64,000 nt of DNA from an uncultured bacterium (GTDB lineage Bacteria; Planctomycetota; GCA-002687715): positions 1 to 64,000 of the forward strand of contig CADEGH010000004.1 in assembly GCA_902826835.1 (NCBI GenBank), read 5' to 3'. The notes below the pieces were generated by a model. It was not told the DNA's origin. It ran no database searches and saw only the letters and a program-made list of their open reading frames with translations. Position 1 is the first letter of the stretch; each line of letters begins with the position of its first letter. Both the position numbers and the translations under genes were made by a program. Shown here in pieces: positions 7,527 through 16,399 of this stretch.

Positions 7527-8195
7527 TCAGACGACGCCACTCTCTTTCCATCGAGTGAAATCGGCGGGCGTGTCCAAGTCCGCATGCAAGTGCGGATTGT
7601 CGACATCGGCCCAAGCGACTCGGCCTTGATGCCTCCGATAGACGAGGTGGCCGGGCTCGTTCTCGCCCAGCGCGAGGAACTCCGACTGATAAGCCGGGCC
7701 GAAGAGCACCGGATGCCCGCCGCGTCCGTCACTCCGCAAACGCACGATGCCGGAGGCCGGCTGCCCGGCGCGCTCGAATTCCGCAATTAGCGCTCGTAAG
7801 TCCGAGACCCGCGCCCCCGGTTGATCCAAGGGGGCGATGAGAAACGTGGCGTCGGGCGGCAGGGCACGAATCCCGACCTGCAAGGAACTGGTTTGTCCAA
7901 AAGCCCACTGCGGATTGATCAAACCCCGCGCCGGTAAACCCGCGAGGAGCGGCCAGACTTGTTCGGCCGCCGCCCCGAGCACGACCAGGCACTCGTCGAC
8001 CCCCGCCTCCCGGTGTTGATTGATGACGCGGGCCAACAGGGATGTCTGCGCATCGAGTCGGAGCAGCGCCTTGGGTACGCCCATCCGCCGACCTTCCCCC
8101 GCCGCCAGGATGATAGAGACGATGGGGCCGCGTCGGCCTCCACGCGCCGATTGCGCGAGCGCCCAATCAGGCGTCACGCTTGATGGATCGACCAT
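7527..8195 (-). CDS. MocA-like molybdenum cofactor cytidylyltransferase / NTP transferase
   Basis: A 222-residue MobA/MocA-type nucleotidyltransferase. The nucleotide-binding signature SIILAAGEGRRMGVPKALL sits at about residues 26-44, with the family's substrate region IAPLDQPG near residue 121. MocA adds CMP to molybdopterin to make the MCD cofactor of xanthine-oxidase-family hydroxylases, and the gene converges on exactly such an enzyme 36 bp away. MobA (GMP) and general sugar nucleotidyltransferases are alternatives not excluded by sequence alone. The start at 8195 leaves about 25 residues before the signature and overlaps the upstream D-aminoacylase gene by 29 bp; no better in-frame start is visible. 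Confidence 0.72.
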   Translation of the reverse strand: MVDPSSVTPDWALAQSARGGRRGPIVSIILAAGEGRRMGVPKALLRLDAQTSLLARVINQHREAGVDECLVVLGAAAEQVWPLLAGLPARGLINPQWAFGQTSSLQVGIRALPPDATFLIAPLDQPGARVSDLRALIAEFERAGQPASGIVRLRSDGRGGHPVLFGPAYQSEFLALGENEPGHLVYRRHQGRVAWADVDNPHLHADLDTPADFTRWKESGVV

Positions 8196-9756
8196 GCCGC
8201 GTCTCGCTGGTCTTCCCGTCGGCCAGCGCGCACTTGCCGTTCACGTAGACGTACCGAATGCCAACGGGCGCCAAGTAGGGCTCTTCGTAGGTGGCCTGAT
8301 CCAGAATCGTCGCGGGGTCGAAGATCACCAGATCCGCAAACATGCCGACCGCGATCCGCCCCCGGTCCCGCACCGCCAACGCGGTGGCGGGAATGCTGGT
8401 CATCTTGGCAACCGCCGACTCCAGGCTCAGCAGGGCTTCTTCGCGCGCATAGCGGCCGAGCACCCGGGGATTGTTCCCCGAGCCTCGCGGATGCGGACGC
8501 GCCCCCTGGGTGCGGACTCCGGAGTCGGAAGCAATGCCGATCCACGGTTCTTTCACGATGGTGCGGACATCGTCCTCCGCCATCTTGTGATAGACCATGC
8601 CGACTCGGCTACCCCGCGCCTCGATCATCAGGTCGACCGTCATCTTGGCCTGCAGTTCGCGGGAGTCGCCCTTGAGCCGGGCCACCGCCGCCTGCTTGAT
8701 CGTCATACCTTGCAGGCTTTGGTTGTTCGGGGCGGAGGCGATTTGCGCATAGGCCAAGTCGCCGAAACCCGCGCGGTCCATTTCCTCGAGCAGCGCGGAT
8801 TCCATCGCTCGGCGGAACTCGGCATCATCCGCCAACTTCTTCGCGAACCGGGACCGCCCTACCTGCAACGGCTCCGAGGGAAAGAGTACGTCGAGACTCG
8901 TACTGCTGGCAGCGTAGGCGTATTGATCGGCGGTCACCCTTTGTCCCGACTCGCGCGCTTTGCGCAACCGATCCAGCACTTCCTTGGCGCGTCCGTGATT
9001 CTTCTTGCCGCTGACTTTGAGGTGGGACACGTGTACCGGAGCGCCGCTCTCCTGGCCAATGCGCAGCAATTCTTCGATGGCAGCGATAACGGAATCCGCC
9101 TCGTTGCGCATGTGGCTCACGTAGATCCCACCCGCCTTACCCGCGACCTTCGCCAAACTGATCAATTCCTCGGTCTCCGCGTAGGTGCCCGGCACGTAGA
9201 TGAGGCCGGTCGAAAGGCCAAACGCCCCCTCTTGCATGGCTTTTGCGACCAAGGCTTCCATGCCCGCCAGCTCTTCCGCGGTGGGGGCCCGCTTCGCCGA
9301 ACCGAGGACGCGCTCGCGCACCGACCCGTGCCCAACAAGGGTGCCGTAATTCAGGGCCAGGCCGACTTGGTCGACCAACTCAAGGTGTTTCCCCACCTCC
9401 AAGACCGATCCCCCGCAATTGCCGGTGATGATCGTGGTCACGCCCATCCGGATGAAGTTCTCGGCGTGGGGCGTATTCACGACGTCGGCGTCGGCATGGG
9501 CATGCACGTCGACAAACCCGGGGGCGATGACGAGGCCACTCACGTCCAACGACTGCTCGCAGGTTCGCCCGGCCAAGCTGCCGACGTGCACGATGCGGTC
9601 GTTGGTGATCGCGAGATCGGCCTTGATTCGGGGACCGCCCGCACCATCACAGATTTCGCCTCCGATCAGGTGCAGACTGTCCTTCTGCCCCTGTCCAAAC
9701 CCGGCCGGAGCGAAAAGGGCGAGCAGAGCGATGCAGGGCCAAAGTTGACGCGTCAT
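8167..9756 (-). CDS. Secreted N-acyl-D-amino-acid deacylase (D-aminoacylase family amidohydrolase)
   Basis: A 529-residue protein with a signal peptide (MTRQLWPCIALLALFAPAGFGQ) and an amidohydrolase core. The first metal-binding motif is GFVDVHAHADAD (around residue 85), followed by TIITGNCGGS, GHGSVRERVLG and a C-terminal ADLVIFDPATILDQATYEEP block typical of D-aminoacylases and dihydroorotase-like periplasmic amidohydrolases. It probably hydrolyses N-acyl D-amino acids or small peptides outside the cytoplasm, perhaps in cell-wall recycling. The stop of the upstream methyltransferase gene is only 3 bp from its start, and the MocA-like gene overlaps its end, so the three minus-strand genes form one transcription unit. 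Confidence 0.85.
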   Translation of the reverse strand: MTRQLWPCIALLALFAPAGFGQGQKDSLHLIGGEICDGAGGPRIKADLAITNDRIVHVGSLAGRTCEQSLDVSGLVIAPGFVDVHAHADADVVNTPHAENFIRMGVTTIITGNCGGSVLEVGKHLELVDQVGLALNYGTLVGHGSVRERVLGSAKRAPTAEELAGMEALVAKAMQEGAFGLSTGLIYVPGTYAETEELISLAKVAGKAGGIYVSHMRNEADSVIAAIEELLRIGQESGAPVHVSHLKVSGKKNHGRAKEVLDRLRKARESGQRVTADQYAYAASSTSLDVLFPSEPLQVGRSRFAKKLADDAEFRRAMESALLEEMDRAGFGDLAYAQIASAPNNQSLQGMTIKQAAVARLKGDSRELQAKMTVDLMIEARGSRVGMVYHKMAEDDVRTIVKEPWIGIASDSGVRTQGARPHPRGSGNNPRVLGRYAREEALLSLESAVAKMTSIPATALAVRDRGRIAVGMFADLVIFDPATILDQATYEEPYLAPVGIRYVYVNGKCALADGKTSETRHGRSIKRDA

Positions 9757-9759
9757 GAC

Positions 9760-11007
9760 TCACTCCACCGACAGAAGGAAAGCCTTCAAGTAGCGGCCTT
9801 CCGGGAAGCTCAGAGCCACCGGATGGTCAGGGCCGGCGCCAAGGCGCGCGAGGACCCGGGCTTCGCGTTTGTTTTCCCGCGTGGTTCGCCAGAGCATCTC
9901 GGCAAACTCGTCTTCTCCGACGGATCCGCTGCACGAACAGGAGAGGAGGAGGCCGCCGGGATTCAGGACCGACAGGGCCAGGGCGTTCATGTCGCGGTAG
10001 GTCGAAAGGGCCTTGGCGACCTCTCGGCGCTGCGCGGCGAGCTTCGGCGGATCGAGCACGACCACGTCGAACTTCTCACCGGCCTGAGCCCGATCCCGCA
10101 GCCACGGAAACATGTCAGAGCGCACCCACTCGACTTTGAGGCGGTTGTGCTTCGCGTTGTCCTGCGCGCGCGCGAGGGCTTTTTCATCCAGATCGAGACC
10201 GGTGACCGCGCTCGCTCCACCCTTCGCGGCGGAGAGCGCAAATCCCCCCGCGTTGGTGGCCAGATCCAGCATGCGCTTGCCCTTGGCCAACCCGCGGATG
10301 AGGAGCCTCTGATCCCGCTGATCCAAAAAGAGCCCGGTCTTGTGGCCGAGCGACAGATCGACTTTGAAGCGGATCTGATCCTCGTGCACCGTTTCTTCGA
10401 GGCCGGAGGGCAAGTCCGGGAGATGAAAGCCCTCGAGCTTCTCGGTGCGATCGTCGGCACGGAAGAGGACCCGCTCGACCCCCGGGAAGGCGAGCAGCGC
10501 CCGCTCCAGGATTTCGGCGTTCACGATGTACCCCATCGAAAACACGGCCGCGACGGCGGTCTTGCCGTAGCGATCCACGATGAGCCCCGAGAGGTTGTCG
10601 CCTTCCGAATTCACCCAGCGGAAGGCATCGGTGCGCGCCGGGAGATCCAACACCTTCGTCCGCAGATCGTGCGCCCGGCCGAGCCTAAGCGCGAGCAGGT
10701 CCGAAAAATTTTCGGGAGCATCCGGGCCCCCGAGTAGGCGGAACGCAATTTCGGAGTGCCGCTGGTAGATACCTCTCCCGATGACCTGATTGTCCTGCGT
10801 GCGGAGCGCTACGTAGGCGCCCGGCGCGACCGACCCCGTCGGAAAGGTCACCATTTTTCGGAAAATCCACGGGCCCGCCGGTTGACCAGGCAATCGGTAG
10901 AGCACGTCCTCGCCGAAGGGCACATCCTCCCGCCTAGGCTTCTTGCCGCCCGGTGAGAAAGGACGGGGGGACGAACCGAAGCGGGGATCCGATGGTCGAG
11001 GAGCCAT
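9760..11007 (-). CDS. RlmI-like class I rRNA methyltransferase (PUA domain plus SAM domain)
   Basis: A 415-residue RlmI/RlmK-family enzyme. The PUA-like N-terminal domain spans residues about 35-100 (WIFRKMVTFPTG ... VIGRGIYQRHSEIAFRLLGG), an EEHEAD-like middle domain follows, and the SAM-binding domain has LDLATNAGGFALSAAKGGA and the catalytic VVLDPPKLA, plus LLSCSCSG near the end. RlmI methylates a 23S rRNA cytosine; exact target specificity cannot be read here. Start is set at the ATG at 11007: the frame stays open to 11397, but that extension lies on the opposite strand of the next gene. Translation is probably coupled to the D-aminoacylase gene 3 bp downstream. Confidence 0.85.
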   Translation of the reverse strand: MAPRPSDPRFGSSPRPFSPGGKKPRREDVPFGEDVLYRLPGQPAGPWIFRKMVTFPTGSVAPGAYVALRTQDNQVIGRGIYQRHSEIAFRLLGGPDAPENFSDLLALRLGRAHDLRTKVLDLPARTDAFRWVNSEGDNLSGLIVDRYGKTAVAAVFSMGYIVNAEILERALLAFPGVERVLFRADDRTEKLEGFHLPDLPSGLEETVHEDQIRFKVDLSLGHKTGLFLDQRDQRLLIRGLAKGKRMLDLATNAGGFALSAAKGGASAVTGLDLDEKALARAQDNAKHNRLKVEWVRSDMFPWLRDRAQAGEKFDVVVLDPPKLAAQRREVAKALSTYRDMNALALSVLNPGGLLLSCSCSGSVGEDEFAEMLWRTTRENKREARVLARLGAGPDHPVALSFPEGRYLKAFLLSVE

Positions 11008-11064
11008 GATGGGGGTGTTAGCAATCCGCGCTCGGCGGCAGGATGCCCGAGACCCCTTCCTCCC

Positions 11065-12390
11065 GTGAAAGACCAAGCGGAATTCCTCCGGTTTAGCGAG
11101 TCCTACCGGCCACGGTTGGACCGGCTGGGTATTACGGATGCCCCGGCGAGTTGGATTCACTCCCGCGGCCGGTTGGTGGCCCTCTCTGGGTCCCGCATGG
11201 TGCGCTGCCTGAGCGACGAAACGCCCGCCTGGTTTCAAAAGTCGTCTCGCCCGGAGCACCCGTCGCCGCCCGCGGAATTGGACCAGGTGCGCCGCGAGTG
11301 GGAGCATCTCTGCCAATTCGCGCGCGCGGGGGTATTGGTCTCCGCCCCGATAGCGATGGGGGTCTCGAAAGCCGGTTGGGTTCTCATCACCGAACAATTG
11401 CCGGGAATTCCGGCCGCAGAGGCTCTATCCCGAGCGGAGAAACACGACCGGACCCCCATCATGCTGGCGATCGGCGACCTTTGGATTCGGTGTTTGGAGG
11501 CGGAGCTCGCTCCCCGGGACTTCGTTCTCAAGCACCTCCATCTGCGCGCCGGCTCAATCCCCTTCGAGTGGGAGGCGGGAATTCTCGATGTCGCGCGGGC
11601 TCAGGCATGCCCGAAAACCTACACATTGAGCCGCCAGGAAGTGGCCCGCTGTCTGGCCACGCTGCCGAAGGAGGCCTGCTCGCCGGCTCACCTAGGCCCG
11701 TTCCTCACCCAGTTGCGCATCGCGCATGGCGGGCTCCTCTCCTGGATGGTGCGGCGGGAGAGAGCGCGGTCCGCGGGCCAGCGCATGCTCACACCCTTCC
11801 CGGAGCGCACTCTGTTCACCAGCAGCGCCGAGGGTGCCTCGGCGGCCTATCGCAGCGACCCACCCTGGGGCGACGACTCCCCGGCGGAGTGGATCCGCCA
11901 GGTCGAAGAGGACGCCTCCGGCCGAGTACGCTGGCTCGGCCAGGCCGATTTTCAGGCCGCGGTGGACGCCGCCGAACGCGCCGTTCGCGCCGGCGCCACG
12001 AGGAACGTGCCACGGGCCGCCGTCCTCGGCCCTTTCCCGGATCGCCCGGGCGTCTACGGGGCTCTTTACTGGGATGAGGATCCCGAGACCTTCGGGGCCA
12101 GCGCGTCGAAAGTGCCACTTGGCTCGCCTCGCCAAATCGCCATCCAGGCGGCCGGCTGGCACCTCTCCGGTCTGAGTTTGAAGAGTGCGGTCTGGTCGGA
12201 GGAGGGACCCGAACTCAGTTTGGGCCAAACGTCCGTCCCGAAGCGTTTTCCACGCGCGAAGCGCCTTGTCGAGCTCGGAAGTCTCACCAGGGGAATGACC
12301 GCGCCGGATCGCGCCGAGTTCAAGAGCGCCTACTCCGTGGCCTGTTCCGATCCCCTCTTGGACACGCTGGAAGCACTGAACCGACCGTGA
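11065..12390 (+). CDS. Lipopolysaccharide-kinase-like protein with degenerate active site
   Basis: A 441-residue protein, GTG start at 11065. Residues 75-160 resemble the Kdo/heptose kinase (WaaP/InaA-like) fold: REWEHLCQFARAGVLVSAPIAMG, then LITEQLPGIPAAEAL, and PRDFVLKHLHLRAG where WaaP-like kinases have HRDxYLxHFxL. The catalytic-loop His is Pro here while Asp is retained, so activity is uncertain. The C-terminal half (about 250-440) has the look of a continued bacterial LPS-kinase-type protein with weak motifs and I cannot assign it. kdsB and a polysaccharide locus elsewhere in the window show that the cell makes LPS. It is divergent from the RlmI-like gene across 57 bp. Confidence 0.45.
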   Translation: MKDQAEFLRFSESYRPRLDRLGITDAPASWIHSRGRLVALSGSRMVRCLSDETPAWFQKSSRPEHPSPPAELDQVRREWEHLCQFARAGVLVSAPIAMGVSKAGWVLITEQLPGIPAAEALSRAEKHDRTPIMLAIGDLWIRCLEAELAPRDFVLKHLHLRAGSIPFEWEAGILDVARAQACPKTYTLSRQEVARCLATLPKEACSPAHLGPFLTQLRIAHGGLLSWMVRRERARSAGQRMLTPFPERTLFTSSAEGASAAYRSDPPWGDDSPAEWIRQVEEDASGRVRWLGQADFQAAVDAAERAVRAGATRNVPRAAVLGPFPDRPGVYGALYWDEDPETFGASASKVPLGSPRQIAIQAAGWHLSGLSLKSAVWSEEGPELSLGQTSVPKRFPRAKRLVELGSLTRGMTAPDRAEFKSAYSVACSDPLLDTLEALNRP

Positions 12391-12409
12391 ACGGGATCGC
12401 CCCGGGGTG

Positions 12410-12443
12410 CGGTGCCGTGGATGGAACCTGGACTGGGGCACCG
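12410..12443. other. Inverted repeat between convergent genes
   Basis: CGGTGCC (12410-12416) and GGCACCG (12437-12443) can form a 7-bp stem with a 20-nt loop, 19 nt after the LPS-kinase-like stop codon. A second stem, GGTTGA (12477-12482) with TCAACC (12492-12497), follows. Neither has a U-tract, so a terminator role is only suggested by position. Confidence 0.3.
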
Positions 12444-12568
12444 TCGCGCCCCCGGTACTCGACGAATTCCGGCTGAGGTTGATCCCTGAGGTCAACCGCG
12501 CTGCACCCGGCTTCAACCTACACCAGAGGCCGAGGTCGCAGTTCCAAGGATCGGAAGAGCCGACGGGC

Positions 12569-13915
12569 TCACGGCCCGAGCTTGAAGGAGGCGGCGAAGC
12601 GATTCAGCGTCGGTTCTTCCCGATCGAAGTCGGTGGAGCGGGTCCAGGCGGCCAATTGGAAGGTCCGTCCCGCGGCGGCGAACAGCACCACTTCGTAGAC
12701 GCCCGACTGATCCTCGATCGTGCCCCGCAGTCGCAAACGCCAGGCGGTGAGACCGTCGAGTTTGATTTCCTCTTCGGCCATCACTTCCAAGTCCGGAGCT
12801 TGGGTGCGTGCGCTCGCCAAGAATGCCGACTTCAGCTCCGCGAACGGCAGGACAAACAACTCGCTCGAAACCAGCGCGGCAGAGGTACCCTTTTCGGTCG
12901 TCAAGAGCAGGTCGACAAACGACAGCTCCTCGGTCTCGGTGGCCGGTTCCCACACCCAAGGAAGCGACATGACGTAACTCTTGTCGCTGGGTCGCATCGA
13001 CCAAACCCGTTCGTCTTTGTGGTCGGAGCCCGCCTCGCCGAGCCCGAGCGCTCCGGCCGAACGCTGGACGTCGGGCACGAGGCTTTCGAGCAGGGGAAGC
13101 AAGAATTGCGGACGCGATCCGGCCGCCTTCATCTTGACGACGATCTGGGCGAACACGGAAGGCATCGGCGGAGGACCAAAGGTCAAGTCCACGATCAGCC
13201 CGTCCGCGACCCCCACCACCACCGCGGTGGGTTCGCCGGATGGGGGATGGACCGTCACTTCCACGCGCTCGTACCCGTTCACGGAGATCAGCCGCTGCGC
13301 GGTGAATTTCGCTCCCGCGTAGGCCTCCGCCACCTTGGGCATGGTGAGGGAGGAGGACAGCACCCGCTGGAGCTGCCGCGCCGCCATTTTTCGGGTGTAG
13401 CTCGTGACGCCCTTGACATACACCGGCAGGGCGCAAACGAGCAGCGACTCGGGATCCGCGAGCACATCCAGCGCCTCGGCGCCGCGGCCCGCCTGAATGG
13501 CCCGACAGAATTCGAGCGCCACTTCCTCGGGAGAGCCCGCGGACGGCAGGGGAGGAAGCGTCGCTTGCAATGGCCGCACGAGGCGGCCGAGCCGGAGCAG
13601 CCCCGGGAGAGTGTTGGTCTTCCGCGCCTCGGTGCGGGAGAGGATCTTCGAGATCGTGGACTCACCCGTTTCTTTTTCGCCAGCCGTCACCTTCGGAGCC
13701 AACGTGCTTTGGCTCTCGATCAACCACTTTCGCGCGATGCGGATGCGGCCCTTTTGCAGTTCGAGATCCACAAATTCGTCGGTCTCTTGCAGCACCCGAC
13801 CTTGGAACACCGCTCCGTTTTGGAGCACGAACGTGCGCGGCTGAGCCACCGCGACCGTACCGAGACCCAACACGCAAGCCAGGACCCAAGGATGACCGGG
13901 TTGAAAAAACGACAT
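12569..13915 (-). CDS. Secreted hypothetical protein
   Basis: A 448-residue protein with an N-terminal signal peptide (FFQPGHPWVLACVLGLGTVAVAQ). The ATG at 13915 is chosen because GGAAGG lies about 10 nt upstream and the signal peptide starts directly; the frame is open to 14035. After cleavage comes a short domain FVLQNGAVFQGRVLQETDEFVDL, resembling beta-rich domains that follow the signal peptide in planctomycetal secreted proteins, then a region with WRLRLRGTIEDQSGVYEVVLFAAAG near residue 410, similar to segments of PsbP/lipid-binding-type folds. I do not recognise the family. It converges on the LPS-kinase-like gene and is divergent from the flippase gene. Confidence 0.7.
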   Translation of the reverse strand: MSFFQPGHPWVLACVLGLGTVAVAQPRTFVLQNGAVFQGRVLQETDEFVDLELQKGRIRIARKWLIESQSTLAPKVTAGEKETGESTISKILSRTEARKTNTLPGLLRLGRLVRPLQATLPPLPSAGSPEEVALEFCRAIQAGRGAEALDVLADPESLLVCALPVYVKGVTSYTRKMAARQLQRVLSSSLTMPKVAEAYAGAKFTAQRLISVNGYERVEVTVHPPSGEPTAVVVGVADGLIVDLTFGPPPMPSVFAQIVVKMKAAGSRPQFLLPLLESLVPDVQRSAGALGLGEAGSDHKDERVWSMRPSDKSYVMSLPWVWEPATETEELSFVDLLLTTEKGTSAALVSSELFVLPFAELKSAFLASARTQAPDLEVMAEEEIKLDGLTAWRLRLRGTIEDQSGVYEVVLFAAAGRTFQLAAWTRSTDFDREEPTLNRFAASFKLGP

Positions 13916-14055
13916 CAGAAGGACCTTCCTTCCCAGTATGTCGGCCGGTCTGGTCGATTCTCTGAACGGCCTCCTCGTCGGCGGGATCGACCCCGGACGC
14001 GAGGGCCTTCGCGCCGATTCCAAGCGCGTTCTCATTGCTAAGCTCCCCCTCCAAC

Positions 14056-15618
14056 ATGGCAGAGTCGACGAACAACCCGGTGCGTGCCGCTCCCCAGGGG
14101 ACCACGGACGACCACGCGGTGGCCCGCAACGCGGGCCGGGGCGCGCTCCTTTTGACGCTCGGGAAGTTCTATTTTCTGGCCTCGAGCTACGTCATCTACT
14201 TCGCGATCGGAATCATTGCCAAACGGCACGGCGTCGACCTCCTGGGTGACTTCAAGTCCGTGGGGGCTCTCCTCTCGGTCATGAACGTGATCGTCGTGGG
14301 ATCCACCGTCCAATCCGTGTCGCGGTTTGTCGGGCGAAACCCCGATCAGGCCCGCGCGATCAAACGCCAATCCCTTCTCGTTCAGGCCGGTTTTGGCACC
14401 GCGATGGCGGCGGCCTTTTGGTTCTTGGCCCCCCTCGCCGCGAGTGGGGAGGGTCAGGAAAAAGTCGCCAGCGGATTGCGAGTCGCCGCCAGCATCCCGC
14501 TCGCGACCGCACTGGGCGCCGTGCTCGTCGGCACTTTGAACGGCGCGCGGCGCTTCATGGCCCAAGCGTGCCTGGACATTTTCAACACAACTCTCCGGGT
14601 CCTTTCGATCGTGGTCGCGATCTGGTTGGTCCCGACCGCCGCCGCCGCCTACACAGGTCTCTTTTGCGCCACGGTGGTGGTCGCGCTCTTGGCGATGGTG
14701 GTGACCAATCGCGCTCAACGAGGTCAAAGTGCCACCCATCCGGGCGTTCCCGAGAGAGCCACGCTCTTTGCCGTCCAACTGCGAACCGTCGGTTTCCTCG
14801 CCCTGGTCCAATGGGTCGTCCAGATGGACATCTGGTACGTGCAATGGTGGATCAGCAGTGCCGAGGCGGTGGCCGCTTCCGCCAAGGAAATATGGGCCCC
14901 GATCAATCTCTTTGCCACGATTCCCTATTCCATCGTCACCGCGATCGTGCTGGTGATGTTCCCGTTCGTAGCCGCGGGCGCGAGTGACCGCGAACAGAGC
15001 CGGGTCCGGACGCGCGGTGCCGTCCGCTACTCGCTCATTCTTCTGTCCGGCATCGTGAGCGTGCTGATCGCGGCGCCGGAAACCACTCTGCGTTTTCTGC
15101 CGCAGAGCAATTTCGACGTATTTCTCGCCGCTCACCCCTCCGCACCCACCGCGTTCCGCCTGGAATGCGTGGGATTCTTCTCTCTGTGCATTCTCTACCT
15201 TCTCGGAAGTGGAGCCAACGCCCGCGGCAACCCCACCCGCAGCATTCTGATATTTGCGGGAGTAGCGCTCCTTCAGGCCGGCCTGGGCTGGCTCTTGCTC
15301 CCGAGGATCGGCCTCTTGGGCCAGGGCATCGCCACCGCCGTTTCCATCTCCATCGGGCTCCTCGCCGCCGTGATTTCCACCGGCCGCGAACTCGGCTCGG
15401 TCTTCCCCGTGCACACATTGGTCCGCACCTTGATCGCCGGTGCGGTCGTCATCGCCGCCATCACGGCCGTGTCTCCCCGAGGCAAGCTCGTCTGGATGGC
15501 CGCGTGTGCGGCAGGTTTCCTGCTGCATGTCGCGGTCCTCCTGCTCCTGCGTGAGTTCACTCCCGAAGACCGGGCTCGGTTCTCGGCGTTGATCCGACGG
15601 AAGCGGGGAGCGCCATGA
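14056..15618 (+). CDS. Oligosaccharide flippase-like multi-pass membrane protein (MOP/Wzx-type)
   Basis: A 520-residue integral membrane protein with about 12-14 hydrophobic segments spread over its whole length, starting with GALLLTLGKFYFLASSYVIYFAIGIIAKRHG, the opening helix pattern of Wzx/MATE-like polysaccharide flippases. It probably moves lipid-linked oligosaccharides across the inner membrane. The ATG at 14056 is preferred to the TTG at 14035; a TAAGCT box ends 14 nt upstream. The stop overlaps the start of a GT2 glycosyltransferase by 4 bp, which is followed directly by a GT4 enzyme, so the three genes form a small glycan assembly operon. Which glycan is moved is unknown. Confidence 0.75.
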   Translation: MAESTNNPVRAAPQGTTDDHAVARNAGRGALLLTLGKFYFLASSYVIYFAIGIIAKRHGVDLLGDFKSVGALLSVMNVIVVGSTVQSVSRFVGRNPDQARAIKRQSLLVQAGFGTAMAAAFWFLAPLAASGEGQEKVASGLRVAASIPLATALGAVLVGTLNGARRFMAQACLDIFNTTLRVLSIVVAIWLVPTAAAAYTGLFCATVVVALLAMVVTNRAQRGQSATHPGVPERATLFAVQLRTVGFLALVQWVVQMDIWYVQWWISSAEAVAASAKEIWAPINLFATIPYSIVTAIVLVMFPFVAAGASDREQSRVRTRGAVRYSLILLSGIVSVLIAAPETTLRFLPQSNFDVFLAAHPSAPTAFRLECVGFFSLCILYLLGSGANARGNPTRSILIFAGVALLQAGLGWLLLPRIGLLGQGIATAVSISIGLLAAVISTGRELGSVFPVHTLVRTLIAGAVVIAAITAVSPRGKLVWMAACAAGFLLHVAVLLLLREFTPEDRARFSALIRRKRGAP

Positions 15619-16397
15619 TCGAGGGCGTTCGCATCGCGGTGGTGGTGCCCGCATTCAACGAGCAACGCCTCATCGGAGCGACCCTCCGGAGCATCCCGCC
15701 CTACGTCGATCGGGTGTGGCTGATCGACGACGCGAGCACCGATGAGACCATCCGAGCCTCGCTCGCCGTCGGCGACCCGCGGGTCTCGATCGTGTCCCAT
15801 CCGACCAACCTTGGCGTCGGCGCTGCGCTGAGCACGGGGTACCTGCGTTTCTTGGCTGAAGAGCCGGAAGGCACACCCGCTCTGTGCGCGGTGATGGCGG
15901 GCGACGGCCAAATGGACCCGGAGGAATTGGAGACGGTCCTTGCTCCCCTCCTTCGAGGCCAAGCGGATTACGTGAAAGGCAATCGTCTGAACCATCCGTC
16001 GGTCGGAAGTCTCATGCCCAGGCATCGCCGATTCGGTTCGATCTTTCTTTCGGCGGTCACTCGGCTTGCCACCGGATACTCGCATGTGAGCGATAGCCAG
16101 TGCGGCTTTACCGCCGCCACGCGGGACATCCTCGGTCGCCTCGATGTGCGAAGTCTGTATCCCCGGTACGGCTACCCAAACGATCTTCTGTTCCGCCTGA
16201 GCCGACTCGGCGCCCGCGTGGTGGACGTGCCGGTCCGGCCGATCTACGCGTCGGAAGTGTCGCGGCTCAATCCATGGCGCGTCGGCCCCCGAATTCTGTG
16301 GATTCTCCTGCGCGCACGATTTGGCAGCGCGTCCGTGCGCCCGGCCGAAGCCACCCCCTTGCCGCCCCTTGCCCGGTCGTTCCGCGCTCAGGGCTGA
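15615..16397 (+). CDS. GT2 glycosyltransferase (polyprenyl-phosphate mannosyltransferase-like)
   Basis: A 260-residue family 2 glycosyltransferase: IAVVVPAFNEQRLIGATLRSI at the N-terminus, VWLIDDASTDET, a nucleotide-sugar/metal region MAGDGQMDPEEL (residues about 94-105), and SDSQCGFTAATRD, the signature of DPM1/Ppm1-like enzymes that load sugars onto polyprenyl phosphate. No membrane helix is obvious, apart from weak hydrophobic stretches. It overlaps the flippase gene by 4 bp and is followed 2 bp later by the GT4 gene. Confidence 0.85.
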   Translation: MIEGVRIAVVVPAFNEQRLIGATLRSIPPYVDRVWLIDDASTDETIRASLAVGDPRVSIVSHPTNLGVGAALSTGYLRFLAEEPEGTPALCAVMAGDGQMDPEELETVLAPLLRGQADYVKGNRLNHPSVGSLMPRHRRFGSIFLSAVTRLATGYSHVSDSQCGFTAATRDILGRLDVRSLYPRYGYPNDLLFRLSRLGARVVDVPVRPIYASEVSRLNPWRVGPRILWILLRARFGSASVRPAEATPLPPLARSFRAQG

Positions 16398-16399
16398 AG

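Noticed and set aside
8020..10737. 905-codon plus-strand open frame
   Set aside because: It lies opposite the D-aminoacylase and RlmI-like genes, both with clear family motifs; its protein is rich in His, Arg and Gly with no known domain, as expected from an antisense frame in high-GC DNA.
14038..15654. 538-codon minus-strand open frame
   Set aside because: It is antisense to the flippase, whose helices are clear; the translated product is charged and low-complexity.
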